A DNA stretch of 64,000 bases from Peptoniphilus senegalensis JC140 (GTDB lineage Bacteria; Bacillota; Clostridia; Tissierellales; Peptoniphilaceae): assembly GCF_000321025.1 (NCBI RefSeq), contig NZ_HE610717.1, positions 769,434 through 833,433 of the forward strand, in the 5' to 3' direction. Each line of letters opens with the position of its first letter. Within the stretch, counting starts at the first letter, position 1. Made by a program: the position numbers and the translations under genes. The notes under the pieces were generated by a model. The model made no database searches. It had not been told where the DNA came from and saw only the letters and a program-made list of their open reading frames with translations. This document shows positions 47,630 through 54,983 of this stretch, piece after piece.

Positions 47630-47872
47630 TCAATCAATTCTTTGGTAAAGAGTCTCTGCATCCTTCTTACTATTTACATCAGAAATATCCAAGACCTTGA
47701 CGCGAATTTCTCTTTCTCCAAGCCTTAAAGTCAAAATATCATCTATGTTGACATCGTCTGCTGGCTTGGCAACTTTGTCATTAATTTTAACAAGACCTTT
47801 TTCACAAGCCTCTTTAGCAATAGTTCTTCTTTTAATAAGTCTTGAGTTTTTTAAAAATTTATCTAATCTCAT
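47630..47872 (-). CDS. rqcP: S4-domain protein RqcP (YabO)
   Basis: 80 residues forming a single S4 RNA-binding domain (MRLDKFLKNSRLIKRRTIAKEA, GLVKINDKVAKPADDV). Relatives keep tRNA in place on obstructed large subunits during RqcH-driven alanine tailing. The ATG at 47872 sits six bases after GGAG. It is the first gene of the rqcP-divIC-yabR unit and has a promoter at 47890-47918. RqcH itself is not in the window. Confidence 0.88.
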   Translation of the reverse strand: MRLDKFLKNSRLIKRRTIAKEACEKGLVKINDKVAKPADDVNIDDILTLRLGEREIRVKVLDISDVNSKKDAETLYQRID

Positions 47873-47889
47873 ATTATACTCCATATAAG

Positions 47890-47918
47890 AATATATCAAA
47901 AAAACAAGAAAGTTTCAA
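47890..47918 (-). promoter_or_regulatory. Sigma-A promoter of rqcP-divIC-yabR
   Basis: TTGAAA, a 17-base spacer and TATATT on the minus strand, giving a very short leader. Confidence 0.7.
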
Positions 47919-47935
47919 TACTAAGAAGAAATTTG

Positions 47936-47980
47936 AGTATAAAAATATATGGTCTAAGATTTCTCTTTAAACCATATATT
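47936..47980 (-). terminator. Intrinsic terminator after the small membrane gene at 48100
   Basis: 10-bp stem (aatatatggt / accatatatt) with a 17-base loop and TTTTTA tail on the minus strand, 120 bases after the stop codon. Confidence 0.6.
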
Positions 47981-48099
47981 CATAATTTACCTTTTCTAGC
48001 ATTAGCTATTGTAAAGCTCGAAAAAGTACCTTTCTTTTAGATTACTTTTGAAAATCTAGTTCTATGTAAGTGTTTAATCTTTACTAAAACCTTTTAATT

Positions 48100-48282
48100 T
48101 TACCACTTAACTACGTAATTTATTGATAAGTAAAAATAATTAAATATTATTAAGATTAACATAAATACTATCGCTGACTTTTCATAACCTTTTTTGAAAC
48201 TTTTATACATAGCTAGAAGATACATGATTTGTAGTATAAAGTATAAAATTGTATACTTGTCTGTTAAAAAATATCTAAACAT
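48100..48282 (-). CDS. Small two-helix membrane protein, immunity-like
   Basis: 60 residues with hydrophobic helices at about 10-26 and 37-56, a cationic loop between them (YKSFKKGYEKS) and a Trp end. Its ATG overlaps the stop of the upstream small gene by 8 bases, so translation is coupled. Size, topology and coupling to a small glycine-rich hydrophobic protein are like bacteriocin immunity genes, but no family is recognised and the role is inference. Confidence 0.55.
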   Translation of the reverse strand: MFRYFLTDKYTILYFILQIMYLLAMYKSFKKGYEKSAIVFMLILIIFNYFYLSINYVVKW

Positions 48283-48640
48283 TAAAATTTACCTTCTTTC
48301 TACTCCAGTGTACTGTAGTTATATACCCTCCTTGAGGATCATATATTTCAGAGTTATAATATCCTTCAACATGAGTTCCTTCAATTTTATATTTACCACT
48401 TTTTATAACTGTACACCCTATTGATACACCTGCTAACGCTCTAGCTGCTCCAAAAAACATTCCGACATGTCCGCCTGCCACTACCGCTATTGCACCTGCT
48501 ATTACTGCTATGGATGCTCCTTTTTTCCAAGAAACTCTAAATGTTTCTGGTCCAAAATATGTCCAACCACTATTTAATAAATTAACTTTTAATTACATAT
48601 ACTTAAGTCCTGAAAAGTTATCGTCTTTATAATTCTTCAT
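48275..48640 (-). pseudogene. Bacteriocin-like small protein gene, disrupted near the 5' end
   Basis: The frame is open from 48592 to the TAG at 48275 but has no ATG. One in-frame codon before it is TAA (48593-48595), and the same frame continues up to an ATG at 48640. The coding part reads SGWTYFGPETFRVSWKKG, then a Gly/Ala/Val/Ile-rich stretch of about 45 residues with GAIAVVAGGHVGMFFGAARA, one cysteine, and a polar aromatic C-terminus (YYNSEIYDPQGGY, HWSRKK). A hydrophobic Gly/Ala core followed by a coupled small membrane gene is typical of bacteriocins. A GTG start at 48481 (68 residues) is the alternative. No ribosome site is clear for either start. Confidence 0.5.
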
Positions 48641-48645
48641 TATAC

Positions 48646-48687
48646 AAAAATAGTGCAAGATAGGAATTAAAACCTTCTTACACTATT
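48646..48687 (-). terminator. Intrinsic terminator after the HU gene
   Basis: Stem AATAGTG / CACTATT extended by AAGA / TCTT-type pairs, then TTTTTG on the minus strand. Confidence 0.78.
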
Positions 48688-48754
48688 CTGTGCTAAAAAT
48701 AGTTCTTATGCTACTTTATTACCTAGTTTAAAGAAACATAAGTCCTTCTTTTTA

Positions 48755-49033
48755 TTACTTATTAACAGCTTCTTTAAGAGCTTTACCTGATCTGAAAACT
48801 GGTGCTTTAGATGCAGGAATTTTAATAACTTCTTCTGGATTTCTAGGGTTTCTTCCTTCTCTAGCTTTTCTTTGTCTTACTTCGAAAGTACCAAAGCCAA
48901 CTAATTGAACCTTTTCTTCCTTTGCAAGAGCTTCTTGAACAGAAGAAATAAATCCGTTTAAAGCTTGTTCAGCGTCTTTTTTAGTAAGACCTGATTTTTC
49001 AGCAATATTTGCTACTAATTCTGATTTGTTCAT
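48755..49033 (-). CDS. hup: DNA-binding protein HU
   Basis: 92-residue histone-like protein: MNKSELVANIAEKSGLTKKDAE, the GFGTFEVRQRKAREGRNP beta-arm with the conserved RNP, and IKIPASKAPVFRSGKALK. It bends and compacts DNA as a dimer. The ATG at 49033 lies after AAGGAGGAT; the longer upstream reading is non-coding leader. Confidence 0.97.
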   Translation of the reverse strand: MNKSELVANIAEKSGLTKKDAEQALNGFISSVQEALAKEEKVQLVGFGTFEVRQRKAREGRNPRNPEEVIKIPASKAPVFRSGKALKEAVNK

Positions 49034-49134
49034 TTTATATCCTCCTTGAAGAATTTTAATATCTTTTCTTAGAATTGCCATGTTTCATAAAACATCGCGC
49101 ACTCATAAGGGCACGCAAACCTAAGACTGTTACA

Positions 49135-49140
49135 ATTATA
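49135..49140 (-). promoter_or_regulatory. Probable -10 box of the HU gene
   Basis: TATAAT on the minus strand about 100 bases before the start. The -35 region is poor. The leader between has a locally GC-rich stretch (TGCGTGCCCTTATGAGTGCG) unlike the surroundings. Confidence 0.4.
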
Positions 49141-49166
49141 ACTCATGTTAGATTTATTTTCTACAT

Positions 49167-50084
49167 TTATTTTAAAAAAATCGCTATTTTATCCAATTTT
49201 TTATAGATTTCTTCGAAAATTTGGCGCAAATCTATTAGACCATCATTGTCTTTTATCAAAATTAAGAAAAATGACAATGCTAATAAGTCAATTTCGTCAT
49301 CATAATCCATGGAAAGTTCCTCTGATTTTCTACTTATTTCATTTTTTATCTTTTTAAAAAGATCTTCATCTAAATAAAAATCTTCATTTTCTATAAGTTT
49401 TGAAATCTTATTTAAAATAATATTGATGTTTTTACCCTTTGTTCTTGGAACATATACACAGGATTGATGATTGTAATCTCCAATCCTTGGAAGTTCATAA
49501 ATTTCAACTTCTCTTACAATTTCATCATCAATACCAGCGTTTGTAATTACATAAGCTTTATCTTTTTCATCATAAATCTCTTGTAGTTCAAGAGACAAAT
49601 CCGATGCGATTCTCTTGTTGTAGACTTGAGTGATTAAAGTGTCACGTCTTGTGTCAAAATCAAATTTATCAGAATCAGAATCCAAAAACAAAAGTCCATC
49701 CACTGCATCTCTTCCCACAGCTGCAAGAACTGGTTCAATAAAAGAAATTCCATTAATGATTTTTATTTCAATACCTTTTTCTATTAATAATTTCACAGTT
49801 TTTTCTGCAACTAGAGGAGTTCCTGGCACAAAATAATTTATATCTTTCTCTTTTGATTTTTCAATTAAAACATCAACTATTTTAGAATAAACTGCATCAA
49901 AACTTTTCATCTCATCGTATAGATAGTCAAAAGACTCGAAATTTATATTGTTATCTTCAAAAAAAGAAAGCGCCTCATGCCTTTCTGTCCTGAGAAAATT
50001 TTTATTTCCATTCTTCATAATTTTTACTGCTTCAAGAGTTAAATCTTTGGCAGAAGTGGAGCCAAGCCCAACAACATTTATCAT
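49167..50084 (-). CDS. yabN: YabN-like tetrapyrrole methylase-fold protein with degenerate MazG part
   Basis: 305 residues. The first 210 form a tetrapyrrole-methylase-fold domain (INVVGLGSTSAKDLTLEA, FVPGTPLVAEKTV, INGISFIEPVLAAVG). In YabN of Bacillus this is joined to a MazG pyrophosphohydrolase with EExxE metal motifs. Here only about 85 C-terminal residues remain (FYLDEDLFKKIKNEISRKSE ... ALSFFLILIKDNDGLIDL), and the EExxE metal-binding pattern is not evident, so hydrolase activity is doubtful. The start at 50084 has GGTGA upstream. Placed beside hup and the rqcP block as in Bacillus. Confidence 0.78.
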   Translation of the reverse strand: MINVVGLGSTSAKDLTLEAVKIMKNGNKNFLRTERHEALSFFEDNNINFESFDYLYDEMKSFDAVYSKIVDVLIEKSKEKDINYFVPGTPLVAEKTVKLLIEKGIEIKIINGISFIEPVLAAVGRDAVDGLLFLDSDSDKFDFDTRRDTLITQVYNKRIASDLSLELQEIYDEKDKAYVITNAGIDDEIVREVEIYELPRIGDYNHQSCVYVPRTKGKNINIILNKISKLIENEDFYLDEDLFKKIKNEISRKSEELSMDYDDEIDLLALSFFLILIKDNDGLIDLRQIFEEIYKKLDKIAIFLK

Positions 50085-50100
50085 TTTTATCACCATTTAC

Positions 50101-50109
50101 ATTATATCA
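50101..50109 (-). promoter_or_regulatory. Extended -10 promoter of yabN
   Basis: TGATATAAT on the minus strand, so close to the start codon that the leader would be at most about 15 bases. Confidence 0.5.
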
Positions 50110-50154
50110 GCTAGTCTTGAAAAAATCTTTTATTTATCTCATACTTTTAATCAT

Positions 50155-50180
50155 AAAAAAAGAGAGGTCGCCCTCTCTTT
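50155..50180 (-). terminator. Intrinsic terminator after the racemase gene
   Basis: Perfect 9-bp stem (aaagagagg / cctctcttt) with a GCGA loop and a U-run on the minus strand. Confidence 0.88.
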
Positions 50181-50218
50181 AAATCTTTTTATAAAATTTC
50201 TTCAATAAAGCTCAAAAA

Positions 50219-51175
50219 TTAATCAAACCCGAATTTTTTTCTCATTATTTCAAGTTCTTCATCAGTCAAGTCGTTTTCGTCAACTTCAACCTCAACTTTT
50301 TCTTCAGCCATTTTTTTCTTGTGTTCCTCAACAAGTTTATCGTGTTCTGCAATTACCTTTTCAACTACATCTTGTGGAATATCAATTGATTTCTTTTCTA
50401 CTTCGGAAAGTTCAACTTCTCCGCCAACACATAATTTTTTTCCATCTTCAAACTCATAAACAAAAACTTCAAGTTCTCCTGCTGGATTTTTTATTGAAAT
50501 CTTGTAATCTTCGTCAAGAGAATTAACATCCCCTGCAAGGTAATTTACAACAGCAACTGTTCCTGAACCGCATGAACTTTCTCTCATTAAGGTGTCTGAA
50601 CCTTCTACATATACATAAGGAACCATTTCATTATTTTCTCTATTCAAGAAAATAATTCCATAGGCATCATCTTTGTAATCCTTTTTGAGGATTTCAAGTG
50701 CTTCTTGGACAAATTTTTCGTCTTCTTTTTCTTCAACTATAAGATGACTTATACCAGGAAGTTTTATTAATTTATAAACTTTTCCAGCTACTTCAAAATT
50801 TTTAGTTTCAATTGGTGCATCCATTGCTACATAAGCTTTTTGATTTTTTACATCAGCAATTACATCAGTAGTTCCTTCATGACCACTTACATAAACCTCA
50901 ATATCAACAAGTCCATCAGTGTCATAAAATCCTGCAGAATAAAGTCCATAGGCTCTAGTTGCATTGGCACAAAATTCTCCACCCATCATGTCCATTCTTA
51001 GTGGAGCGCCTTCGTAAGCTGGCGAAATAAATCCAACTTGCTCAACATCTTTATCTATTTGTTCGATTATACATTTTGTGTAAGCTTTTCTATATCCAGG
51101 ATAAACTGGTGCCACTACAAATCCAGTAATATTTCCACATGGGTTTGCTCTAAAATATTTAAAACTTTTCTTCAT
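50219..51175 (-). CDS. DapF-fold amino-acid racemase/epimerase (histidine racemase-like)
   Basis: 318 residues of the PLP-independent racemase fold with two catalytic cysteines, one in GGEFCANATRAYG and one in ESSCGSGTVAV. The N-terminal FRANPCGNITGFV and QVGFI blocks resemble CntK-type histidine racemases more than true diaminopimelate epimerase (which has GNDF and CGNG patterns). A Glu/Lys-rich tail of about 50 residues is an extra. The ATG at 51175 follows GAGGA. No terminator separates it from metK upstream, so it may share that transcript. Substrate is uncertain. Confidence 0.75.
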   Translation of the reverse strand: MKKSFKYFRANPCGNITGFVVAPVYPGYRKAYTKCIIEQIDKDVEQVGFISPAYEGAPLRMDMMGGEFCANATRAYGLYSAGFYDTDGLVDIEVYVSGHEGTTDVIADVKNQKAYVAMDAPIETKNFEVAGKVYKLIKLPGISHLIVEEKEDEKFVQEALEILKKDYKDDAYGIIFLNRENNEMVPYVYVEGSDTLMRESSCGSGTVAVVNYLAGDVNSLDEDYKISIKNPAGELEVFVYEFEDGKKLCVGGEVELSEVEKKSIDIPQDVVEKVIAEHDKLVEEHKKKMAEEKVEVEVDENDLTDEELEIMRKKFGFD

Positions 51176-51217
51176 AATCATCCTCTTCTCGAATCTAAAA
51201 TTTTGACTTTCAAAATT

Positions 51218-51226
51218 ATTATACCA
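51218..51226 (-). promoter_or_regulatory. Extended -10 promoter of the racemase gene
   Basis: TGGTATAAT on the minus strand about 40 bases before the start, without a clear -35 box. Confidence 0.5.
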
Positions 51227-51294
51227 TACTAATTTAGTGTTTTTATCTAAGCACATATTTTGACCCGATTTTTTATTTTTAATTCATTATTAAC

Positions 51295-52467
51295 TTATTT
51301 TAAATATTTTTTTAAATCTTCTGCTCTGTCAGTCTTTTCCCATGGAAGGTCTAAATCATTTCTTCCAAAGTGACCATAGGATGCAGTTTGTCTATAAATT
51401 GGTCTTAGAAGGTCAAGGTCGCGAATAATTGCAGCTGGTCTCATGTCGAAGTTTTCCATGATAATTTTTTCGATTTCTTCATGAGATAATTTACCAGTGC
51501 CAAAAGTTTCTACATATACAGAAGTTGGTCTAGCTATTCCTATTGCATAGGCAAGTCCAATTTCAACCTTATCAGCAAGACCTGCTGCAACTAAATTTTT
51601 TGCAATATATCTTGCGTAATAAGCTCCAGACCTATCAACCTTTGTTGGGTCTTTTCCTGAGAAGGCTCCTCCTCCATGTCTTCCAAAACCACCGTAAGTA
51701 TCAACAATAATTTTTCTGCCAGTAAGACCTGCATCAGCCATTGGTCCCCCAATTACAAATCTACCTGTTGGATTGATAAAATATTCTGTGTCCTTATCAA
51801 TTAATTCTTTTGGAACAACTTTTTCCACAACTTCTCTTATTATGTCTTCTCTAATTTTTTCCATTGGAATTTCAGGTGCGTGTTGTGAAGATACTACTAC
51901 ATTTTTAAGTCTTACAGGTTTATCTTCTTCATATTCAACCGTAACTTGAGTCTTGCCATCTGGTCTTAAATAATCAAGAGTTCCATTTTTTCTCACTTCA
52001 GTAAGTCTTCTTGAAAGTTTGTGTGCAAGGGAAATTGGAAGTGGCATAAGTTCTTCAGTTTCATTTGTAGCAAAGCCAAACATAATACCTTGGTCTCCTG
52101 CTCCAAAGGCATCAAGTTCATCCACTCCAGCCTCTTTAAATCTATCAACTCCCATGGCAATATCTGATGATTGCTCTTTTATTGCAGATAAAACTGCACA
52201 GGTTCTTCCATCAAAGCCATACTTTGCCCTATTGTATCCAATATCTTCCAAAACTTCTCTAGCTGTCTTTTCAAAGTCAACATAAGTTTCCGTTGAAATT
52301 TCTCCAGTAATAACTATCATCCCAGTGGATGCCATAGTTTCACAAGCCACTCTTGCATTTTTATCTTCTGCCAAAATTTTATCCAATATTGCATCAGATA
52401 TTTGGTCGCAAACTTTGTCAGGATGTCCTTCAGTTACGGACTCTGAGCTAAATTGCCATTTTTTCAT
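51295..52467 (-). CDS. metK: S-adenosylmethionine synthetase
   Basis: 390 residues making AdoMet from methionine and ATP. Landmarks: [23 protein letters not shown] at the N-terminus (His/Lys substrate contacts), [10 protein letters not shown], the [19 protein letters not shown] loop and [16 protein letters not shown]. An AGGAGG-type site precedes the ATG. It is controlled by the S-box riboswitch and terminator directly upstream. Confidence 0.98.
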   Translation of the reverse strand: MKKWQFSSESVTEGHPDKVCDQISDAILDKILAEDKNARVACETMASTGMIVITGEISTETYVDFEKTAREVLEDIGYNRAKYGFDGRTCAVLSAIKEQSSDIAMGVDRFKEAGVDELDAFGAGDQGIMFGFATNETEELMPLPISLAHKLSRRLTEVRKNGTLDYLRPDGKTQVTVEYEEDKPVRLKNVVVSSQHAPEIPMEKIREDIIREVVEKVVPKELIDKDTEYFINPTGRFVIGGPMADAGLTGRKIIVDTYGGFGRHGGGAFSGKDPTKVDRSGAYYARYIAKNLVAAGLADKVEIGLAYAIGIARPTSVYVETFGTGKLSHEEIEKIIMENFDMRPAAIIRDLDLLRPIYRQTASYGHFGRNDLDLPWEKTDRAEDLKKYLK

Positions 52468-52561
52468 TTTTTAATTCCTCCATTTTAAATACCCTTGATT
52501 TAATGTATGAATTTATTTTATATAAAAGTCTAATTTATCTTGAAAACCAAAATATATCCAT

Positions 52562-52590
52562 AAAAAAATCCCCACGCAAAAAGTGAGGAC
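52562..52590 (-). terminator. Riboswitch-controlled terminator of metK
   Basis: Stem TCCTCAC / GTGGGGA with wobble pairs and a seven-U run. The CCTCA arm can alternatively pair with TGAGG at the 3' end of the aptamer to form the antiterminator. Confidence 0.88.
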
Positions 52591-52690
52591 CATTAAACCT
52601 CATCTTTCAGATAAAAATCTGTGGGATTTAGCACCAACTAGGTTGCCGGGTTTCAAAGTGCCCATTCACTCCACCACTCTCAATAAGGTA
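52591..52690 (-). promoter_or_regulatory. SAM-I (S-box) riboswitch
   Basis: The minus strand has the S-box core in order: CTTATTGAGAGTGGTGGAG, then TTTGAAACCCGGCAACCT, GGTGCTAAATCCCAC, a short P4 hairpin (CAGATTTTTATCTG) and AGATGAGG closing P1. It is located between a promoter and a terminator before metK, so it turns the gene off when SAM is plentiful. Confidence 0.96.
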
Positions 52691-52712
52691 TTATTTTTTT
52701 AGTTGTAATGTG

Positions 52713-52741
52713 ATTATAACATCAACATTTACTTAATGCAA
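52713..52741 (-). promoter_or_regulatory. Sigma-A promoter of the metK leader
   Basis: TTGCAT, a 17-base spacer and TATAAT on the minus strand. It overlaps the 3' end of the AEC transporter gene. Confidence 0.75.
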
Positions 52742-53686
52742 TAGATTAAAATAATTCATAAGAGAAATACCAACTGGATAAGTTATTATACTCATTACAA
52801 AACTAAGTGTTATTACTTTAGATGCAAATTCATAGTCAGAATTCATTTGCTTAGTAAAAATAAAACAGTTGGCTGCACATGGCGTTGCCCAAAATACATA
52901 AGCTATGCCAAGTTCCATATTTGTAAATCCAAGTTTTACACCTATAGGAATAAGTAAGGCTGGTGCAATAACTGTCTTTATAAAGGCTGAAATAAACATG
53001 AGCTTAAAGTCATTCTTTGAAGATTCAAAGTTTAAGCTTGCTCCAATTAGTATAAGAGACATTGGCGTAGAAATTTTTGCCACCATCTCTATTGCCTTGT
53101 CCACTCCTTGATAGACAGGTATGTGTAAAAAATTAAAAATTGCGCCAATTACCACTCCTGCAATCATTGGATTTTTTAATATTTTCACAATTATTTCAGT
53201 AATTGAAATCCTTTTATCGTGAGATTCACTATAATATGTGAGAAGAATAATTGCAGAGATATTGTATAGAGTAAGTCCAAAGGAAATTATAACTATCATG
53301 TGTTCCATTGAAGGTGCACCATTATATATAATATCTAAAATTGGAAAGCCAACATATACAAAGTTTGAACGATAGGCACAATGCACAAAGGCTGATAACT
53401 TTCTCTTGTCTTTAATTTTAAGTGTCTTTGCAATAATTATTGAAATAGCAATTATAAAAATTACACCCAAGAGTATATATGCCACATATTTAGGATGAAG
53501 AGATGCAATTCTCGCATTTTTTATATCGTAAAATAATTTAAAGGGCAGGGCAAGATAAAAGACTATCCATGTACCCTTGTCAACAAAATTGTTGTCTATG
53601 TATCCCCTTTGTCTTGCAAAATACCCAAGGAGTAATACAAAGAAAACGGGCGATACAATATTAATTCCCATCAATAAATTTTCCAT
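52733..53686 (-). CDS. AEC-family transporter
   Basis: 317-residue membrane protein of the auxin efflux carrier family with about ten helices in two halves. The N-terminal VFFVLLLGYFARQRGYID and the C-terminal half with LILIGASL, then FWATPCAANCFIFTKQM are family-typical (a central Pro/Ser/Asn-containing helix break). Bacterial members export or exchange carboxylates such as malate; the substrate here is not known. It stands alone and ends within the metK promoter. Confidence 0.88.
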   Translation of the reverse strand: MENLLMGINIVSPVFFVLLLGYFARQRGYIDNNFVDKGTWIVFYLALPFKLFYDIKNARIASLHPKYVAYILLGVIFIIAISIIIAKTLKIKDKRKLSAFVHCAYRSNFVYVGFPILDIIYNGAPSMEHMIVIISFGLTLYNISAIILLTYYSESHDKRISITEIIVKILKNPMIAGVVIGAIFNFLHIPVYQGVDKAIEMVAKISTPMSLILIGASLNFESSKNDFKLMFISAFIKTVIAPALLIPIGVKLGFTNMELGIAYVFWATPCAANCFIFTKQMNSDYEFASKVITLSFVMSIITYPVGISLMNYFNLLH

Positions 53687-53723
53687 TTAATCACCTATTT
53701 AATTATAGGGCAAATAATTTCTC

Positions 53724-53752
53724 TTGTCGAGGACCATATTTTAAAATACAAT
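53724..53752 (+). promoter_or_regulatory. Promoter of the copper-amine-oxidase-like domain gene
   Basis: TTGTCG, a 17-base spacer and TACAAT on the plus strand, followed by GGGAGG before the ATG. Confidence 0.65.
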
Positions 53753-53772
53753 AGACTTGGGAGGTAATAAAA

Positions 53773-54681
53773 ATGAAAAAATTTATAGCAAGTCTTGCAA
53801 CATCACTTGTGCTTTTTTCCAGCATGAATGTTTTTGCAGGAGCAAAAGTTTCTAGCCAAAATATTGTACTCGATGGAAAGGACACTGGTGTTAAGGGATA
53901 CAATATAGAAGACAACAATTATTTTAAACTAAGAGATGTTGCCGCACTACTTGATGGGAAAGATGCTGAATTTAGCGTAAGTTATGACAAAGACAGATCT
54001 AGCGTTATGATAAATAGCAAATCTGACTACAAAAAAACTGAAGAAGATTTAAAACCACTAAATGATAGCAAGTCCGAAATAAAAAAATCTAATCACATTG
54101 TTTATGTAAATGGGACAAGACATTCTTTTAATGTCTATACTATTGATGGCTACAATTACTTTAAGTTGAGAGAACTTGGGCAAACTATTGGTTTTGATGT
54201 AAAATTTGATGAAAAAAATAACAGCGTAGTAATAGATTCAAAAGCAATTGAAGGCTTATCTCTTGCAAACAATCAAATCGAACTTAAAATAGTAGATTAC
54301 AAAACTAGCTACGATGAAAAAACTTTAGATATTATTAAAAATCCTAAACTTGATATTGATAACTTCTTATCTAATGTAACAAACAATATCCTTGCTGATG
54401 AAAAGGAAGGACAAATTACTTCAGATGCCATCTATATTAAGTCAGAGAATATTGTCGAAGTAATACCAAATTCTACTAAGTTCAATGGAAAATTCACTTA
54501 CAAGCCTTTAATAATGATAGAACAAGGCGAAAAATCTGAAGTCTTTCCTTATGAAGGCAAATTTGAAGTTGCAAAAACTTTAACTTCAAAGGGCTTTGAT
54601 TCAACTGGCGAATTTGAAATAAGTTTAGGCGCAAAAACAGAAGATCATTTTATTAAATACTCATCTTTTAAATATAAATAA
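53773..54681 (+). CDS. Secreted protein with two copper-amine-oxidase N-terminal-like domains
   Basis: 302 residues with a signal peptide (residues 1-22, ending VFAGA). It has two copies of the stalk-like domain marked NNYFKLRDVAALL (about 48-60) and YNYFKLRELGQTIGF (about 125-140), each ending in a VMINSK / VVIDSK strand. Such domains are common in secreted proteins of clostridia and bind cell wall or other proteins. The C-terminal 130 residues are not recognised. Likely extracellular, in a cluster of surface genes. Confidence 0.85.
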   Translation: MKKFIASLATSLVLFSSMNVFAGAKVSSQNIVLDGKDTGVKGYNIEDNNYFKLRDVAALLDGKDAEFSVSYDKDRSSVMINSKSDYKKTEEDLKPLNDSKSEIKKSNHIVYVNGTRHSFNVYTIDGYNYFKLRELGQTIGFDVKFDEKNNSVVIDSKAIEGLSLANNQIELKIVDYKTSYDEKTLDIIKNPKLDIDNFLSNVTNNILADEKEGQITSDAIYIKSENIVEVIPNSTKFNGKFTYKPLIMIEQGEKSEVFPYEGKFEVAKTLTSKGFDSTGEFEISLGAKTEDHFIKYSSFKYK

Positions 54682-54713
54682 TTTTGGGTATAATCTAATA
54701 GGAGGTGTTTACA

Positions 54714-54917
54714 TTGGAAATTAAAAAAGAAATGTTAATTGGAGAAATTCTTTCAAAAAAACCTGAATCAATTGGTACTTTAATGAGCTTCGGAATGGGA
54801 TGTATCATGTGTCCATCTTCTCAAATGGAAACTCTTGAAGAAGCTGCCATGGTTCATGGTATAGATCCTAATATGCTTGTAGCTGCACTTAACAAAGATA
54901 GCGAAGCAGAAGCTTAA
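54714..54917 (+). CDS. DUF1858 small protein with CxxC
   Basis: 67 residues. The DUF1858 pattern is visible: IGEILSKKPESIGTLMSFGMGCIMCPSS with a CxxC pair, then a helix ending in DPNMLVAALN. The start is probably the TTG at 54714, eight bases after GGAGG. The GTG at 54705 overlaps that site. TATAAT at 54689-54694 could be its -10 box. The family is linked to redox or metal-related helper proteins, but function is not established. Confidence 0.82.
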   Translation: MEIKKEMLIGEILSKKPESIGTLMSFGMGCIMCPSSQMETLEEAAMVHGIDPNMLVAALNKDSEAEA

Positions 54918-54930
54918 TTTAAGCTAATTT

Positions 54931-54957
54931 GAAGAGGCAGATGCCTCTTCTTTTTTT
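54931..54957 (+). terminator. Intrinsic terminator after the DUF1858 gene
   Basis: Perfect 8-bp stem (gaagaggc / gcctcttc) followed by seven Ts. Confidence 0.9.
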
Positions 54958-54983
54958 ACATATTTTTACTGTGGGGGGATATT

